A stretch of DNA of 64,000 nt from Formivibrio citricus (lineage in GTDB: Bacteria; Pseudomonadota; Gammaproteobacteria; Burkholderiales; Chitinibacteraceae), in assembly GCF_900115065.1 (NCBI RefSeq), contig NZ_FOVE01000002.1, positions 185,700 through 249,699 on the forward strand. The letters run 5' to 3'. Both the position numbers and the translations under genes were made by a program. Each line of letters starts with the position of its first letter. Positions within the stretch are counted from its first letter, which is position 1. Of the stretch, positions 28,516 to 40,284 are shown piece after piece. Under the pieces are notes generated by a model, which did no database searches, was not told where the DNA came from, and was given only the letters and a program-made list of their open reading frames with translations.

Positions 28516-29412
28516 ATGCAGAAATTGTTGTGTGGTCGTTTCGAGTTATTGCTGCACCGCCCGCTGGTCATGGGGATTGTCAATGTCACGCCGGATTCGT
28601 TCTCGGATGGCGGATGCTTCGATTCGACTGCGGCGGCAGCAGCGCATGCCCGGAAGCTGGTTGAAGCGGGCGCGGATATTCTCGACATCGGCGGGGAGTC
28701 GACGCGCCCGGGCGCGGCAACGGTTCCGGTCGAAGAAGAGATCCGGCGCGTGGTGCCGGTATTGCAGGCCTTGCAGTCGATGAACGTACCGCTCTCGGTC
28801 GATACGCGCAAGCCGGAAGTGATGCGCGCGGCGCTGGAGGCTGGAGTCGATCTCGTCAACGACATTGCCGCATTGGAGGGTGTCGGCGCGCTGGAGCTCG
28901 TTGCGCAATCGGGAGCGGCTGTCTGTCTGATGCACAAGCAGGGCGATCCCCGGAGTATGCAGTCCGCTCCTGAATATGCTGACGTAGTGGCTGAGGTAAC
29001 AAATTATCTGGCCGCGCGGCGCGATGCAGCGCTGGCTGCCGGTATTGCGCGCGAGCGCATCCTGCTCGATCCGGGGTTCGGCTTTGGCAAGACGTTCGAG
29101 CACAACGTGGCCCTGTTTCGTGCGCTGGCCGCGATGCGGCAGGAGTTGGGCTGCCCCTTGCTTGTCGGCGTGTCGCGCAAGTCGATGCTGGGGCAAATTA
29201 CGGGCAAGCCGGTGGGTGAGCGCGCCAGCGCCAGCGTTGCGGCTGCGGTGTTGGCGGCACAGGCTGGCGCGGAGGTGATCCGGGTGCATGATGTGGCCGG
29301 GACTGTCGATGCGCTCAAGGTTTTGCGCACGCTTGGTGTTGCATGTTGCGAAGCTTTGCGTGATAATGCTCGCCTTTCCGTAAAAGGTCCCGTGTTGGGG
29401 CCGAACGATTAA
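28516..29412 (+). CDS. folP: Dihydropteroate synthase FolP
   Basis: A 298-residue TIM-barrel enzyme that joins p-aminobenzoate to dihydropterin pyrophosphate; the sulfonamide target. I start at ATG 28516 (MQKLLCGRFELLL) with GTGGAG upstream; an earlier ATG at 28471 would begin before the ftsH terminator. The family loops are intact: MGIVNVTPDSFSDGG (loop 1), DIGGESTRPGA (loop 2), VDTRKPEV, DIAALEG, DPGFGFGKT, VGVSRKSMLG and IRVHDV. In many relatives glmM follows; here rpsU does. Confidence 0.96.
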   Translation: MQKLLCGRFELLLHRPLVMGIVNVTPDSFSDGGCFDSTAAAAAHARKLVEAGADILDIGGESTRPGAATVPVEEEIRRVVPVLQALQSMNVPLSVDTRKPEVMRAALEAGVDLVNDIAALEGVGALELVAQSGAAVCLMHKQGDPRSMQSAPEYADVVAEVTNYLAARRDAALAAGIARERILLDPGFGFGKTFEHNVALFRALAAMRQELGCPLLVGVSRKSMLGQITGKPVGERASASVAAAVLAAQAGAEVIRVHDVAGTVDALKVLRTLGVACCEALRDNARLSVKGPVLGPND

Positions 29413-29424
29413 CAGGATTCTTCA

Positions 29425-29637
29425 ATGCCTACCGTCCGCGTCAAAGAAAACGAACCGTTCGAAGTAGCCATGCGCCGTTTCAAGCGCGCCGTGGAAAAGA
29501 CCGGTCTCCTCACCGAACTGCGTGCCCGCGAGTTCTATGAAAAGCCGACCGCCGAGCGCAAGCGCAAGCTCGCTGCTGCCGTGAAGCGCCACTACAAGCG
29601 CCTGCGTAGCCAACAGCTGCCGACCAAGCTCTACTAA
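29425..29637 (+). CDS. rpsU: 30S ribosomal protein S21
   Basis: A 70-residue strongly basic protein starting [20 protein letters not shown], which is the S21 signature. It opens the macromolecular synthesis cluster (rpsU...dnaG-rpoD). A hairpin with a T-run follows, which in relatives lets S21 be made in excess of DnaG and RpoD. Confidence 0.98.
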   Translation: MPTVRVKENEPFEVAMRRFKRAVEKTGLLTELRAREFYEKPTAERKRKLAAAVKRHYKRLRSQQLPTKLY

Positions 29638-29656
29638 GACCGGTTTCGGTATGCTG

Positions 29657-29684
29657 AAAGGCCGCCTTGTGCGGCCTTTTGGTA
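29657..29684 (+). terminator. Hairpin terminator after rpsU
   Basis: AAAGGCCGC pairs with GCGGCCTTT around CTTGT, followed by TTGGTATTT. It is 19 bases after the rpsU stop and can attenuate read-through into yqeY-dnaG-rpoD. Confidence 0.8.
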
Positions 29685-29711
29685 TTTCTAATTTGCTGTT
29701 TGGAGAAAGTC

Positions 29712-30152
29712 GTGAGCCTTAAAGCGCAAATCCAGGAAGACATGAAGTCGGCCATGCGGGCCAAGGAAATGGACCGCCTCGGGACGATCCGCCTGCTGTT
29801 GGCTGCCATCAAGCAAAAAGAAGTGGACGAACGGGTCGAGCTGGACGATGCCGCGGTCATGGCCGTGATCGAGAAGATGCTCAAACAGCGCAAGGATAGT
29901 ATCGAGCAATACGAAGCTGCCAATCGTGCCGATCTGGCCGACAAGGAAAAGGCCGAGGTCGAAGTGCTGATGGTGTATATGCCGCAGCGCATGTCTGCGG
30001 AAGAAATTGCCGCAGCTGTCGATCGGGCATTTGCTGCGCATGGCAAGACGCCTGCCGCCATGGGCAAGATCATGGCTGATCTCAAGGCGCAGCTGGCCGG
30101 CCGTGCCGACATGGCCGAGGTTTCCAAACTGGTGAAGTCCCGCATGAGCTGA
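29712..30152 (+). CDS. yqeY: GatB/YqeY domain protein
   Basis: A 146-residue helical protein; start is GTG 29712, with GGAG 7 bases before it (an upstream frame adds a stretch lying in the rpsU terminator). The pattern LKAQIQEDMKSAMRAKEMDRLGTIRLLLAAIKQKE is the YqeY start, and the C-terminal half (LMVYMPQRMSAEEI...MGKIMADLKAQLAGRADM) is the tRNA-binding-like QqeY/GatB tail. It is regularly found between rpsU and dnaG. Exact function is not settled. Confidence 0.92.
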   Translation: MSLKAQIQEDMKSAMRAKEMDRLGTIRLLLAAIKQKEVDERVELDDAAVMAVIEKMLKQRKDSIEQYEAANRADLADKEKAEVEVLMVYMPQRMSAEEIAAAVDRAFAAHGKTPAAMGKIMADLKAQLAGRADMAEVSKLVKSRMS

Positions 30153-30156
30153 TCCT

Positions 30157-31956
30157 GTGGCGCGCATCCCGGAGTCGTTCATCCAGGATTTGCTCAACCG
30201 CGTCGACATCGTCGAAGTGATTGAGCGCTACCTGCCTCTGAAGAAGGCGGGGCAGAACTATGCGGCGTGTTGTCCGTTTCACAAGGAGAAATCGCCCTCC
30301 TTTACCGTGAGTCCGACCAAGCAGTTCTATCACTGCTTCGGTTGCGGTGCGCACGGAACCGCTATCGGTTTCGTGATGGAATACCAGGGGGTGAACTATC
30401 CCGAGGCGATCAAGCTGCTGGCGGAGGCGGCAGGCATGCCGGTTCCGCTTGAAGTGGGCGATGTGCCGGTCGAAGAAAAGACCGGACCGCGTCTGACGGA
30501 TGTGCTCAAGGATGCGTGCGACTTTTACCGTGCCCAGTTGAAAACCGCGCCTGTGGCTATCAACTATCTGAAAGGGCGCGGCGTGTCAGGGGCGATTGCT
30601 GCGCGCTTCGGGTTGGGGTATGCCCCCGGCGGCGAAGACTGGCAGGCGCTGAAACAGGTTTTTCCCGATTACGACTGGAGCAAGCAGTTGCCTGAAGCCG
30701 GTCTCGTCATTGAGAAGGAAGAAACCAAACGCCGCTACGACCGTTTCCGCGATCGCGTGATGTTCCCGATTCTCAACCAGAAAGGCTTGGTGATCGGATT
30801 CGGCGGGCGGGTGATGGGGCAGGGCGAGCCCAAGTACCTGAATTCGCCGGAAACGCCGGTGTTCGAAAAAGGGCGCGAATTGTACGGCTTGCCGCAGGCG
30901 CGGGCGGCGATTCGCGATCGTGGCCGGGTACTGGTGGTCGAAGGTTACATGGATGTCGTCATGCTGCATCAGCATGGCGTTGAATATGCGGTGGCGACGC
31001 TGGGAACGGCGTGCACGCCCGAGCATGTGAAAAAGTTGTTGAAGCTTGCCGACGAGGTGGTGTTCTGTTTCGACGGCGATGCGGCCGGGCGCCGGGCGGC
31101 ATGGCGCGGGCTGGAAAACAGTCTGGCCGAGGTGGCGGACGGTAAGGAGTTGCGCTTCCTGTTCCTGCCGACCGAGCACGATCCTGACAGCTTCGTGCGC
31201 GAATTCGGTCGGGAGCGTTTCGAAGCCTTGCTGGTGCAGGATGCGCTGCCGCTGTCGCAATACCTGTTGCGCGAGCTGTCGGCGCAGATTGATCTGACCA
31301 AGGAAGAGGGGCGTGCGCGCCTTTTGCATGTGGCGCAGCCGTACCTCGCGCGCATGGCGCATGCGCCGGCCTTGCAGATGCTGTTGAAAAAGAGGCTGGC
31401 GGAAATCTGTCAGCTTACGTTTGAAGAAGTTGGATTGCTGCAGTCGGGTAAAGGCAAAAAGTCCGGCGCTGGCGCGGGCAAGACGGAGAGGGAAGTGCGT
31501 CAGGTGCGCCCCCGTCTTGTGCCTCAAGCCAGAAAAGTCCGGCAGGATTCATTGTCGCGTTTGCAGGAACTGGTGTTGTTTGCGCCGGAACTGGCAACGA
31601 AAGGCGGCCCGGTGTGGCGCGACTGGCCGTCGGGGCGTGGAGATCTGGTGGCGGCGTTGCTGGAAATGGCGCGCGAAGCTCCGGAGCTTACGGGCGTGGT
31701 TCTGGTGGAGCGCTGGCGGGGTGAGCCCGAATATGACCGCTTGCTTGCCATGTGCCGCCATGCTGCGCAAACGTTCGAAAAGTTCTCCGGCGAAGAGCTG
31801 GAGGCGGAGTTTCTGTCTACACTGACGATGGTCGGTCAGGAGCTGGGGCGCCCGGCGACACGGGACCGGAAAGCCGAGCTGGAGTATCGCCATGCCAATG
31901 GCGGTTTGACCGAAGAAGAAAAGGCCGAATACCTGGCGCTGGCGCTCAGGAAGTAG
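30157..31956 (+). CDS. dnaG: DNA primase DnaG
   Basis: A 599-residue primase beginning at GTG 30157, 4 bases after yqeY. The N-terminal zinc finger has Cys39, His42, Cys60 and Cys63 (CCPFHKEKSPSF...YHCFGCG). The Toprim catalytic core shows VVEGYMDVV and FCFDGDAAGR. The last about 150 residues are the DnaB-binding domain, more variable. Length is like E. coli DnaG (581). Confidence 0.97.
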   Translation: MARIPESFIQDLLNRVDIVEVIERYLPLKKAGQNYAACCPFHKEKSPSFTVSPTKQFYHCFGCGAHGTAIGFVMEYQGVNYPEAIKLLAEAAGMPVPLEVGDVPVEEKTGPRLTDVLKDACDFYRAQLKTAPVAINYLKGRGVSGAIAARFGLGYAPGGEDWQALKQVFPDYDWSKQLPEAGLVIEKEETKRRYDRFRDRVMFPILNQKGLVIGFGGRVMGQGEPKYLNSPETPVFEKGRELYGLPQARAAIRDRGRVLVVEGYMDVVMLHQHGVEYAVATLGTACTPEHVKKLLKLADEVVFCFDGDAAGRRAAWRGLENSLAEVADGKELRFLFLPTEHDPDSFVREFGRERFEALLVQDALPLSQYLLRELSAQIDLTKEEGRARLLHVAQPYLARMAHAPALQMLLKKRLAEICQLTFEEVGLLQSGKGKKSGAGAGKTEREVRQVRPRLVPQARKVRQDSLSRLQELVLFAPELATKGGPVWRDWPSGRGDLVAALLEMAREAPELTGVVLVERWRGEPEYDRLLAMCRHAAQTFEKFSGEELEAEFLSTLTMVGQELGRPATRDRKAELEYRHANGGLTEEEKAEYLALALRK

Positions 31957-31979
31957 CCTCGGGGCGGGCGCCTGTCCGG

Positions 31980-32013
31980 TTGACGGGACAAAGCGGTCCG
32001 TGTATGGCATAAT
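31980..32013 (+). promoter_or_regulatory. Possible promoter for rpoD
   Basis: The 96-bp dnaG-rpoD spacer contains TTGACG (31980-31985) and TGGCATAAT (extended -10, 32005-32013). Their distance is 22 bases, too long for one promoter, so either TTGACG pairs with TATGGC 17 bases on or the extended -10 acts alone. A separate rpoD promoter is common in this cluster. Confidence 0.4.
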
Positions 32014-32052
32014 TGCGAGTTTCGCTTAACACATGAAGCGGTAGTTGAGAAT

Positions 32053-34005
<1,953 letters not shown>

Positions 34006-34018
34006 TTTTCTTCTGTAC

Positions 34019-34056
34019 CAACAAAAAACCCTGCGTCAGCGCAGGGTTTTTTGTTG
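34019..34056. terminator. Bidirectional terminator between rpoD and clpA
   Basis: ACAAAAAACCCTGCG, loop TCAG, CGCAGGGTTTTTTGT: the stem is perfect and the flanking A and T runs pair as well. It serves rpoD on the plus strand and clpA on the minus strand. The rest of the spacer to 34121 shows nothing else. Confidence 0.92.
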
Positions 34057-34121
34057 TCGGGAGGTGGCCAGAGCCTGTCCACGATCTTGCTGCAAAACCG
34101 TGATCGGGGCTCATGGGCCGC

Positions 34122-36383
34122 TCAGACAGTAAGCGGCGCTTTTTCCGGAAAATCGAGCACAGCATGGCCGTTCTCGTCGATGTCGATGATGACCTCCCCT
34201 CCTTGAACCAGCCGTCCGAACAGGAGTTCATCGGCAAGTGCCTTGCGGATGGTGTCCTGGATGAGCCGTGCCATGGGGCGTGCGCCCATGAGCGGATCGA
34301 AACCCTTCTCGGCGAGCCAGGCTTTGAGTTCCGGCGTGAAGTGCGCTTCCACCTTTTTCTCGTGCAACTGGGCTTCCAGTTGCATGAGGAACTTGTCCAC
34401 GACCTGCAGGATGATCTGCGGGGAGAGCGGTGCAAACGAGATGATTGCATCAAGCCGGTTGCGGAACTCCGGCGTGAACATGCGCTTGATCGATTGCATT
34501 TCGTCGCCGGTTTCCTTTTTGGTTGTGAAACCGATCACGGCACGGTTGAGTGATTCGGCTCCCGCGTTGGTGGTCATGATCACGATGACGTTGCGGAAAT
34601 CGGCCTTGCGTCCGTTGTTGTCGGTCAGCGTGCCGTGATCCATGACTTGCAGCAGCACGTTGAAGATGTCCGGGTGGGCTTTTTCGATTTCGTCGAGCAG
34701 CAGCACCGAATACGGGTGCTTGTTGATCGATTCCGTCAAAAGCCCGCCCTGCTCGAAGCCGACATAGCCGGGGGGGGCGCCGATCAGGCGGCTGACGGCG
34801 TGTGCTTCCATGTATTCCGACATGTCGAAACGGATCAGTTCCACGCCCATGATGTAGGCCAGTTGCCGCGCGACTTCGGTCTTGCCGACCCCGGTCGGGC
34901 CGGAGAACAGGAAGTTGCCGATGGGCTTTTGCGGATTGCCGAGCCCCGCGCGGGCCATCTTGATCGAGGTGGCCAGTGCGTCGATGGCTGGCCCCTGGCC
35001 GAATACGACGCGCTTGAGGTCTGCATCGAGCGTTTTCAGCGCGTTGCGATCGTCGGTCGAGACGTTCTTCGGCGGGATGCGTGCAATCTTGGCGACGATT
35101 TCCTCGATCTCGTGCTTGTTGATGGTCTTTTTCTGTTTCGACTTGGGCAGGATCTTCTGTGCGGCGCCGGCTTCGTCGATCACGTCAATGGCCTTGTCCG
35201 GCAGGTGGCGGTCGTTGATGAATTTGGCCGAAAGTTCGGCCGCCGAATTCAGTGCGGCCTGCGTGTACTTGACGCCATGGTGCTGCTCGAACTTGTCTTT
35301 GAGTCCCTTGAGGATTTCCACGGTCTGTTCAATGGAAGGTTCAACCACGTCGATTTTCTGAAAACGGCGCGATAATGCGTTGTCCTTCTCGAAAATGGTG
35401 CGGTATTCGCTATAGGTCGTTGCGCCGATGCATTTCAGCGCGCCGTGCGACAGCGCCGGTTTCAGGAGATTGGAGGCGTCGAGCGTGCCGCCGGAGGCTG
35501 CGCCGGCACCGACGAGCGTATGGATTTCATCGATGAACAGGATCGCGCCCGGCTCGTCGGTCAGTTGCTTGATGACTGCCTTGAGGCGCTGTTCGAAGTC
35601 GCCCCGGTACTTGGTCCCGGCCAGCAATGCCCCCATGTCGAGCGCATAGACGGTGGCGTTGCTCAGCACGTCCGGAACCTGCCCCTCGATGATGCGTCGC
35701 GCCAGCCCTTCGGCAATCGCGGTCTTGCCGACGCCAGCCTCCCCGACCAGAAGCGGGTTGTTCTTGCGCCGCCGGCACAGGGTCTGGATCACGCGTTCAA
35801 GTTCAGGTTCTCGGCCAATCAGCGGGTCGATCTTGCCGGTCAGCGCCATCTGGTTCAGGTTCTGGGTGTAGTTTTCCAACACGCTGCCTTGCGCGGCTGC
35901 CTGTTCCTGCTCTTCGGCGTTTTCGTGTTTCGGGTGTTGTGGCGTACTGCTGTTCTTGGCAATGCCGTGGGCGATGAAGTTGACGACGTCGAGCCTGGTG
36001 ATGCCCTGCTGGTGCAGGTAATAAACGGCATGACTGTCTTTTTCTCCGAAAATGGCGACCAGCACGTTGGCTCCGGCGACTTCCTTCTTCCCGGACGACT
36101 GCACGTGCAGGATGGCGCGCTGGATCACGCGCTGGAACCCGATCGTGGGCTGGGTTTCCACTTCGCCGCTGCCCGAAACGATCGGGGTATGGGTGTTGAT
36201 GAAGTCGGTTAACTGGCGGCGCAGTTCATCGGCATGGGCTCCGCATGCCCTCAGTACTTCGCTTGCCGACGGATTGTCGATAAGCGCAAGCAGCAGGTGT
36301 TCCACGGTGATGTATTCATGCCGTTTCTGTCGCGCGTCCATGAATGCCATATGCAGGCTGACTTCCAGTTCTTGGGCAATCAT
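34122..36383 (-). CDS. clpA: ATP-dependent Clp protease ATP-binding subunit ClpA
   Basis: A 753-residue unfoldase of the ClpAP protease. I start at ATG 36383 ([19 protein letters not shown]), the conserved N-domain start; the longer frame reads through clpS. AAA module 1 has [15 protein letters not shown] and [14 protein letters not shown]; module 2 has [16 protein letters not shown] and [13 protein letters not shown]. The ClpP-contact loop IGF appears as VIGFTTK (the IGL/IGF loop). Its start overlaps the clpS stop by 4 bases, so the adaptor and unfoldase are coupled. Confidence 0.97.
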   Translation of the reverse strand: MIAQELEVSLHMAFMDARQKRHEYITVEHLLLALIDNPSASEVLRACGAHADELRRQLTDFINTHTPIVSGSGEVETQPTIGFQRVIQRAILHVQSSGKKEVAGANVLVAIFGEKDSHAVYYLHQQGITRLDVVNFIAHGIAKNSSTPQHPKHENAEEQEQAAAQGSVLENYTQNLNQMALTGKIDPLIGREPELERVIQTLCRRRKNNPLLVGEAGVGKTAIAEGLARRIIEGQVPDVLSNATVYALDMGALLAGTKYRGDFEQRLKAVIKQLTDEPGAILFIDEIHTLVGAGAASGGTLDASNLLKPALSHGALKCIGATTYSEYRTIFEKDNALSRRFQKIDVVEPSIEQTVEILKGLKDKFEQHHGVKYTQAALNSAAELSAKFINDRHLPDKAIDVIDEAGAAQKILPKSKQKKTINKHEIEEIVAKIARIPPKNVSTDDRNALKTLDADLKRVVFGQGPAIDALATSIKMARAGLGNPQKPIGNFLFSGPTGVGKTEVARQLAYIMGVELIRFDMSEYMEAHAVSRLIGAPPGYVGFEQGGLLTESINKHPYSVLLLDEIEKAHPDIFNVLLQVMDHGTLTDNNGRKADFRNVIVIMTTNAGAESLNRAVIGFTTKKETGDEMQSIKRMFTPEFRNRLDAIISFAPLSPQIILQVVDKFLMQLEAQLHEKKVEAHFTPELKAWLAEKGFDPLMGARPMARLIQDTIRKALADELLFGRLVQGGEVIIDIDENGHAVLDFPEKAPLTV

Positions 36384-36691
36384 TCTTCGATCTCCATGAT
36401 GCATTGCAGCGGATGCTGGTGCTGTCTGGCGCAGCGCGTGACGTCCGATACTTTTGTTGCGGCGACATCCTGCGGGTAGACGCCGCAGATGCCGCGTCCC
36501 TCCGTATGTACTTTGAGCATGATTTGGGTTGCGCGTTCGATTTCCAGTCCAAAGAATGTTTGCAGCACCATGACTACAAAATCCATCGGGGTAAAGTCGT
36601 CGTTCAGCAGCACCACACGCCACATCGGCGGCGGCGTGGTCTGTGTGGCGCGTACAGCGAGCTCGGTTTCGTGTTGATGCCGGGTGGCCAT
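36380..36691 (-). CDS. clpS: ATP-dependent Clp protease adaptor ClpS
   Basis: A 103-residue N-end rule adaptor that delivers substrates to ClpA. The binding pocket sequence is [15 protein letters not shown] (about 26-40), and the helix has [19 protein letters not shown]. It is directly upstream of clpA with a 4-base overlap. A cold-shock gene lies divergently upstream, as is common in proteobacteria. Confidence 0.97.
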   Translation of the reverse strand: MATRHQHETELAVRATQTTPPPMWRVVLLNDDFTPMDFVVMVLQTFFGLEIERATQIMLKVHTEGRGICGVYPQDVAATKVSDVTRCARQHQHPLQCIMEIEE

Positions 36692-36966
36692 CTGTATCCG
36701 TTTCTGAAGGAGGATTGGATCAATGTCCGTACTCTATTTCAATTTTGGCGCAGCGGGTACGCTTTTCAAGGCGCGTCAAGCGTGACAATTTGTTGTTTAT
36801 TCGCCACGGGAGCTTGACCCGTTGTGCAAAAGTCGCGTAAAAAGCACTCTCAAGTTTGATGTACAAGTTTACGCAGTGACGGTCTTGCCGATTACTTGTC
36901 TTGCACCTCAAACCCAGCGTCGCCTCGTTGAGGTTTTAATACAGTTTTGAATAGGAAATACCAGCA

Positions 36967-37170
36967 ATGGCTATCGGTACCGTCAAGTGGTTCAATGACT
37001 CCAAGGGCTTCGGTTTCATCACTCCGGACGAAGGCGGCGAGGATGTGTTTGCCCACTTCTCCGCAATCAACATGCCCGGCTTCAAGACCCTGAAGGAAGG
37101 TCAACGTGTTTCTTTCGAGATCACTGTTGGTCAAAAGGGCAAGCAAGCTGCCAACATCCAGGCCGTCTGA
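36967..37170 (+). CDS. Cold-shock protein (CspA family)
   Basis: A 67-residue single OB-fold nucleic-acid chaperone. RNP1 is KGFGFI (13-18) and RNP2 is VFAHF (27-31); [11 protein letters not shown] is the family signature. Whether it is cold-inducible or constitutive cannot be told from the protein. The 275-bp space from clpS (36692-36966) should hold promoters for both genes and a cspA leader; I see no other gene there. Confidence 0.96.
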   Translation: MAIGTVKWFNDSKGFGFITPDEGGEDVFAHFSAINMPGFKTLKEGQRVSFEITVGQKGKQAANIQAV

Positions 37171-37193
37171 TTTTTCAGCGGACTGATGTTAGG

Positions 37194-37218
37194 AAACCCC
37201 GCGCAAGCGGGGTTTTTT
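37194..37218 (+). terminator. Terminator after the cold-shock gene
   Basis: CCCCGC, tetraloop GCAA, GCGGGG, then TTTTTT. A compact strong terminator 24 bases after the stop. Confidence 0.9.
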
Positions 37219-37238
37219 CATTGTAGACCCCGGTCGGC

Positions 37239-38888
37239 TCACAGGCTGCGGTAGTTGGGGCCGCCCCCACCTTCCGGTGGCATCCAGACGATGTTCTGCT
37301 CCGGATCCTTGATGTCGCAGGTCTTGCAATGCAGGCAATTGCCGGCGTTGATCTGTAGCTGTTTTTGATCGTTTCGACCAACGATTTCATAAACGCCGGC
37401 TGGGCAATAGCGCGTTTCCGGTGCGGCGTATCTCTTCAAATTGACTTCCAGCGCCAAGACCGGATTATTCAGGTGCAGATGGCAGGGCTGATCTTCCTTG
37501 TGCGCGACGCCGGCGGCATGCAGCGAACTGGCCAAGTCGAAGCTGATGACGCTGTCGGCGGCGGGATAGTCGACCGGGTTTGCCGCATGCGCCGGCAGCA
37601 GGGTTTCGTGGTCTGCCTGGCGGTGCGGCAGCGTCCAGGGCAGGCGAACGCCGAGTCTCGCCGCCCATAGCTCCGCCCCCGCGGCGAATGCGCCAGCCCC
37701 TTTGCCCAAGCGGGATTGCCAGGGCTTGAAATTGCGGGCCGCCTCAAGCTCATCCCATAGCGGGGAATCCATCAGTTCATCGGCATAGTCTGCCAGCTCG
37801 TCATGCCGGCGGCCGGCTTCGCAGGCGGCGAAAACCGCCTCGGCTGCGGCGACGCCGGAAATCATGGCGCCGTGAATGCCTTTACTGCGCGCCGGGTTGA
37901 GCAGGCCGGCCGAACAGCCGAGCAGCGCCCCGCCGGGGAACGCCAGTTTGGGCATGGCCTGCAGTCCGCCGCAGGCAATGGCCCGCGCGCCGAACCCCAC
38001 GCGTTGCCCGTCCTGAAGGTATTCGCGCAGGGCGGGATGACGCTTGGTGCGCTGGAATTCGCCGAACGGCGAAAGATACGGGTTGCGGTAATCGAGATGA
38101 ACCACGAGCCCCACTGCAGCCAAGCCGCCCGGCATGTGGTACATGAAGGCCCCGCCGTGAGCCTCTTTGCCCAGCGGCCACCCAGTGGCGTGAAGTGCGA
38201 GTCCGGGCTGGTGGCGTGCCGGATCGAGTTGCCACAGTTCCTTGAGCCCCAGCGCGTATTTTTGCGGAGTGGAAGCCAGTTCGAAACGGGATTCGAGCTG
38301 CCGGGCCAGCGAGCCGCGCGCACCCTCCGCAACCAGGGTGTAGCGGGCGCGGATGGCCACTCCGGGCGTGAAGTCAGGCTTGGGATCGCCGTCGCGATCA
38401 CGCCCCATGTCGCCGGTCACGACGCCGACCAGCGCGCCGTTTTCGATGACGGGCTCGAAAGCCGCATAGCCCGCGCAAATGTCCACCCCCAGTTTCTCGG
38501 CTTCCCGGCCCAGCCAGTGGCAGATGTCGCCCAGGCTGGCAACGATGCAGCCACGTTGGCGCAGCATGGGCGGGAGCAGGAAAGCCGGCAGAGGCGTGGC
38601 GTTTTCTGCGTTCAGGATGTGGTAGTGCTCGGTGCCGGCTTCGGCAAAGGCAAAGCCGTTGCGCCGGCGCCAGTCCGGAACCAGTTCGTCCAGCCCGGAC
38701 GGGTCAATGACTGCGCCGGACATGATGTGCGCACCGACGGTAGCGCCCTTTTCCAGTACGCAGATGCGCACGGGGCTGCCTGTGTCGTGTGCTCGTTGCG
38801 CCAGGCGCAGGGCTGCCGCAAGGCCGGCCGGGCCGGCGCCAACGATCAGCACGTCGTAGTCAAGCGTTTCGCGGGTCATATTTTCCAT
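37239..38888 (-). CDS. Electron transfer flavoprotein-ubiquinone oxidoreductase
   Basis: A 549-residue membrane-associated flavoprotein that passes electrons from electron transfer flavoprotein to ubiquinone, linking fatty-acid and amino-acid oxidation to respiration. The FAD motif is VLIVGAGPAGLAAALRLAQR (about 14-33), followed by GAHIMSGAV and GCSAGLLNPARSKGIHGAM. The 4Fe-4S cluster cysteines lie at the C-terminus in RYCPAGVYE and NCLHCKTCDIKDP. ATG 38888 (MENMTRETLDYD) or ATG 38879 could be the start. No etfAB genes are in the window. Confidence 0.95.
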   Translation of the reverse strand: MENMTRETLDYDVLIVGAGPAGLAAALRLAQRAHDTGSPVRICVLEKGATVGAHIMSGAVIDPSGLDELVPDWRRRNGFAFAEAGTEHYHILNAENATPLPAFLLPPMLRQRGCIVASLGDICHWLGREAEKLGVDICAGYAAFEPVIENGALVGVVTGDMGRDRDGDPKPDFTPGVAIRARYTLVAEGARGSLARQLESRFELASTPQKYALGLKELWQLDPARHQPGLALHATGWPLGKEAHGGAFMYHMPGGLAAVGLVVHLDYRNPYLSPFGEFQRTKRHPALREYLQDGQRVGFGARAIACGGLQAMPKLAFPGGALLGCSAGLLNPARSKGIHGAMISGVAAAEAVFAACEAGRRHDELADYADELMDSPLWDELEAARNFKPWQSRLGKGAGAFAAGAELWAARLGVRLPWTLPHRQADHETLLPAHAANPVDYPAADSVISFDLASSLHAAGVAHKEDQPCHLHLNNPVLALEVNLKRYAAPETRYCPAGVYEIVGRNDQKQLQINAGNCLHCKTCDIKDPEQNIVWMPPEGGGGPNYRSL

Positions 38889-38954
38889 GAATCGGGTCGG
38901 TCGGATGGTGTCCGTTGCCGGTATAATCCCCGTTTTTCAGCACCTTAGCAAAAA

Positions 38955-40280
38955 ATGTCTGCGCAGAAATATCCCCCCCGCATCGCCCATGTCGAATCGC
39001 TTGATTTCGAGGGGCATGGTATTGCCCGAGTGGAAGGCAAGACCATTTTCATCGACGGCGCATTGCCGTTCGAAACCGTGGAATACAGCACCTACCGCAA
39101 GAAACCCAATTTTGAGAATGCGCAGGCGATGGCGATCCTGCAGGAATGCTTCATGCGCACTACGCCGCGTTGCCCGCATTTTGGCGTGTGCGGCGGCTGC
39201 TCGATGCAGCACATGGAATTCACCGCGCAGGTCGCGGCCAAGCAGCGTGTGCTGGAAGAAAACCTCAAGCGCATCGGCAACGTGCAGGCCGAAACCCTGC
39301 TGCCGGCGATCTACGGCCCGGCCTGGGGCTACCGGCATCGCGCCCGCCTGTCGGCGCGGTATGTCGCCAAGAAAGGAACGGTGCTGGTCGGCTTCCATGA
39401 AAAGCGCTCAAGCTTTATCGCCGACATGACCGAATGCCACATCCTGCCCCCGCGCATCTCGAAGCAGTTGCCCGCGCTGCGCGAGCTGGTCATGCAGCTC
39501 TCCATCCGTGAGCGCATGCCGCAGATCGAACTCGCGGCGGGCGACCATGTCGACGTACTGGTGTTTCGCAACATGGACGCGATCACGCCGGAAGACGAGG
39601 CCTTGTTCAAGGCGTACGCCGATGAGTGGAACGTGCAGATCTGGCTGCAGCCCAAGGGGCCGGACACCGCCTACCCGCTGTATCCGCTCGATGCGCCGGC
39701 ATTGACCTACAGCCTGCCCGAATTCGGCGTTACCATGCCGTTCAAACCGACCGAATTCACCCAGGTCAATCCGCACATCAACCGCGTCATGGTCGAGCGC
39801 GCTATCCGCCTGCTTGATCCGCAACCGGGCGAGCGCATCGCCGACATGTTCTGCGGACTGGGCAATTTCACGCTGCCGATCGCGCGCAGCGGCGCCACGG
39901 TGTTGGGCATGGAAGGCAGTCAGCAACTGGTCGACCGGGCACTGGAAAACGCACAGAAGAACGGCTTGGCCAACCGCGTGCAGTTCCAGGTCGCCAACCT
40001 GTTCGAGATGACCGAAGATTGGCTCGCCCGCCTTGGTCCGTTCGATCGCATGCTGATCGACCCGCCGCGCGACGGTGCGATGGAGCTGTGCAAGTCGATT
40101 CCGGAAACGAGTGGGCCGAAGCGCATCGTGTATGTGTCCTGCAACCCCGCAACGCTGGCGCGCGATGCCAACGTGCTGGTGCACGTGAAGGGCTATACGC
40201 TCAAGGCGGCGGGCGTGGTGAACATGTTCCCGCATACCGCGCATGTCGAAAGCATGGCGTGGTTTGAAAAGGAAGATTGA
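38955..40280 (+). CDS. rlmD: 23S rRNA (uracil(1939)-C5)-methyltransferase RlmD
   Basis: A 441-residue RNA methyltransferase with an N-terminal TRAM domain ([21 protein letters not shown]), a 4Fe-4S site ([15 protein letters not shown] plus a later Cys in TECHI), and a SAM domain ([15 protein letters not shown]). The catalytic Cys is in [11 protein letters not shown]. This set identifies the RumA type. It ends 4 bases from the convergent P-type ATPase gene, and its terminator lies inside that gene's reading frame on the other strand. Confidence 0.95.
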   Translation: MSAQKYPPRIAHVESLDFEGHGIARVEGKTIFIDGALPFETVEYSTYRKKPNFENAQAMAILQECFMRTTPRCPHFGVCGGCSMQHMEFTAQVAAKQRVLEENLKRIGNVQAETLLPAIYGPAWGYRHRARLSARYVAKKGTVLVGFHEKRSSFIADMTECHILPPRISKQLPALRELVMQLSIRERMPQIELAAGDHVDVLVFRNMDAITPEDEALFKAYADEWNVQIWLQPKGPDTAYPLYPLDAPALTYSLPEFGVTMPFKPTEFTQVNPHINRVMVERAIRLLDPQPGERIADMFCGLGNFTLPIARSGATVLGMEGSQQLVDRALENAQKNGLANRVQFQVANLFEMTEDWLARLGPFDRMLIDPPRDGAMELCKSIPETSGPKRIVYVSCNPATLARDANVLVHVKGYTLKAAGVVNMFPHTAHVESMAWFEKED

Positions 40281-40284
40281 TCTT

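Noticed and set aside
31980..32013. A single strong sigma-70 promoter TTGACG/CATAAT before rpoD
   Set aside because: The spacing of 22 bases is too long for one promoter; kept only as a low-confidence region.
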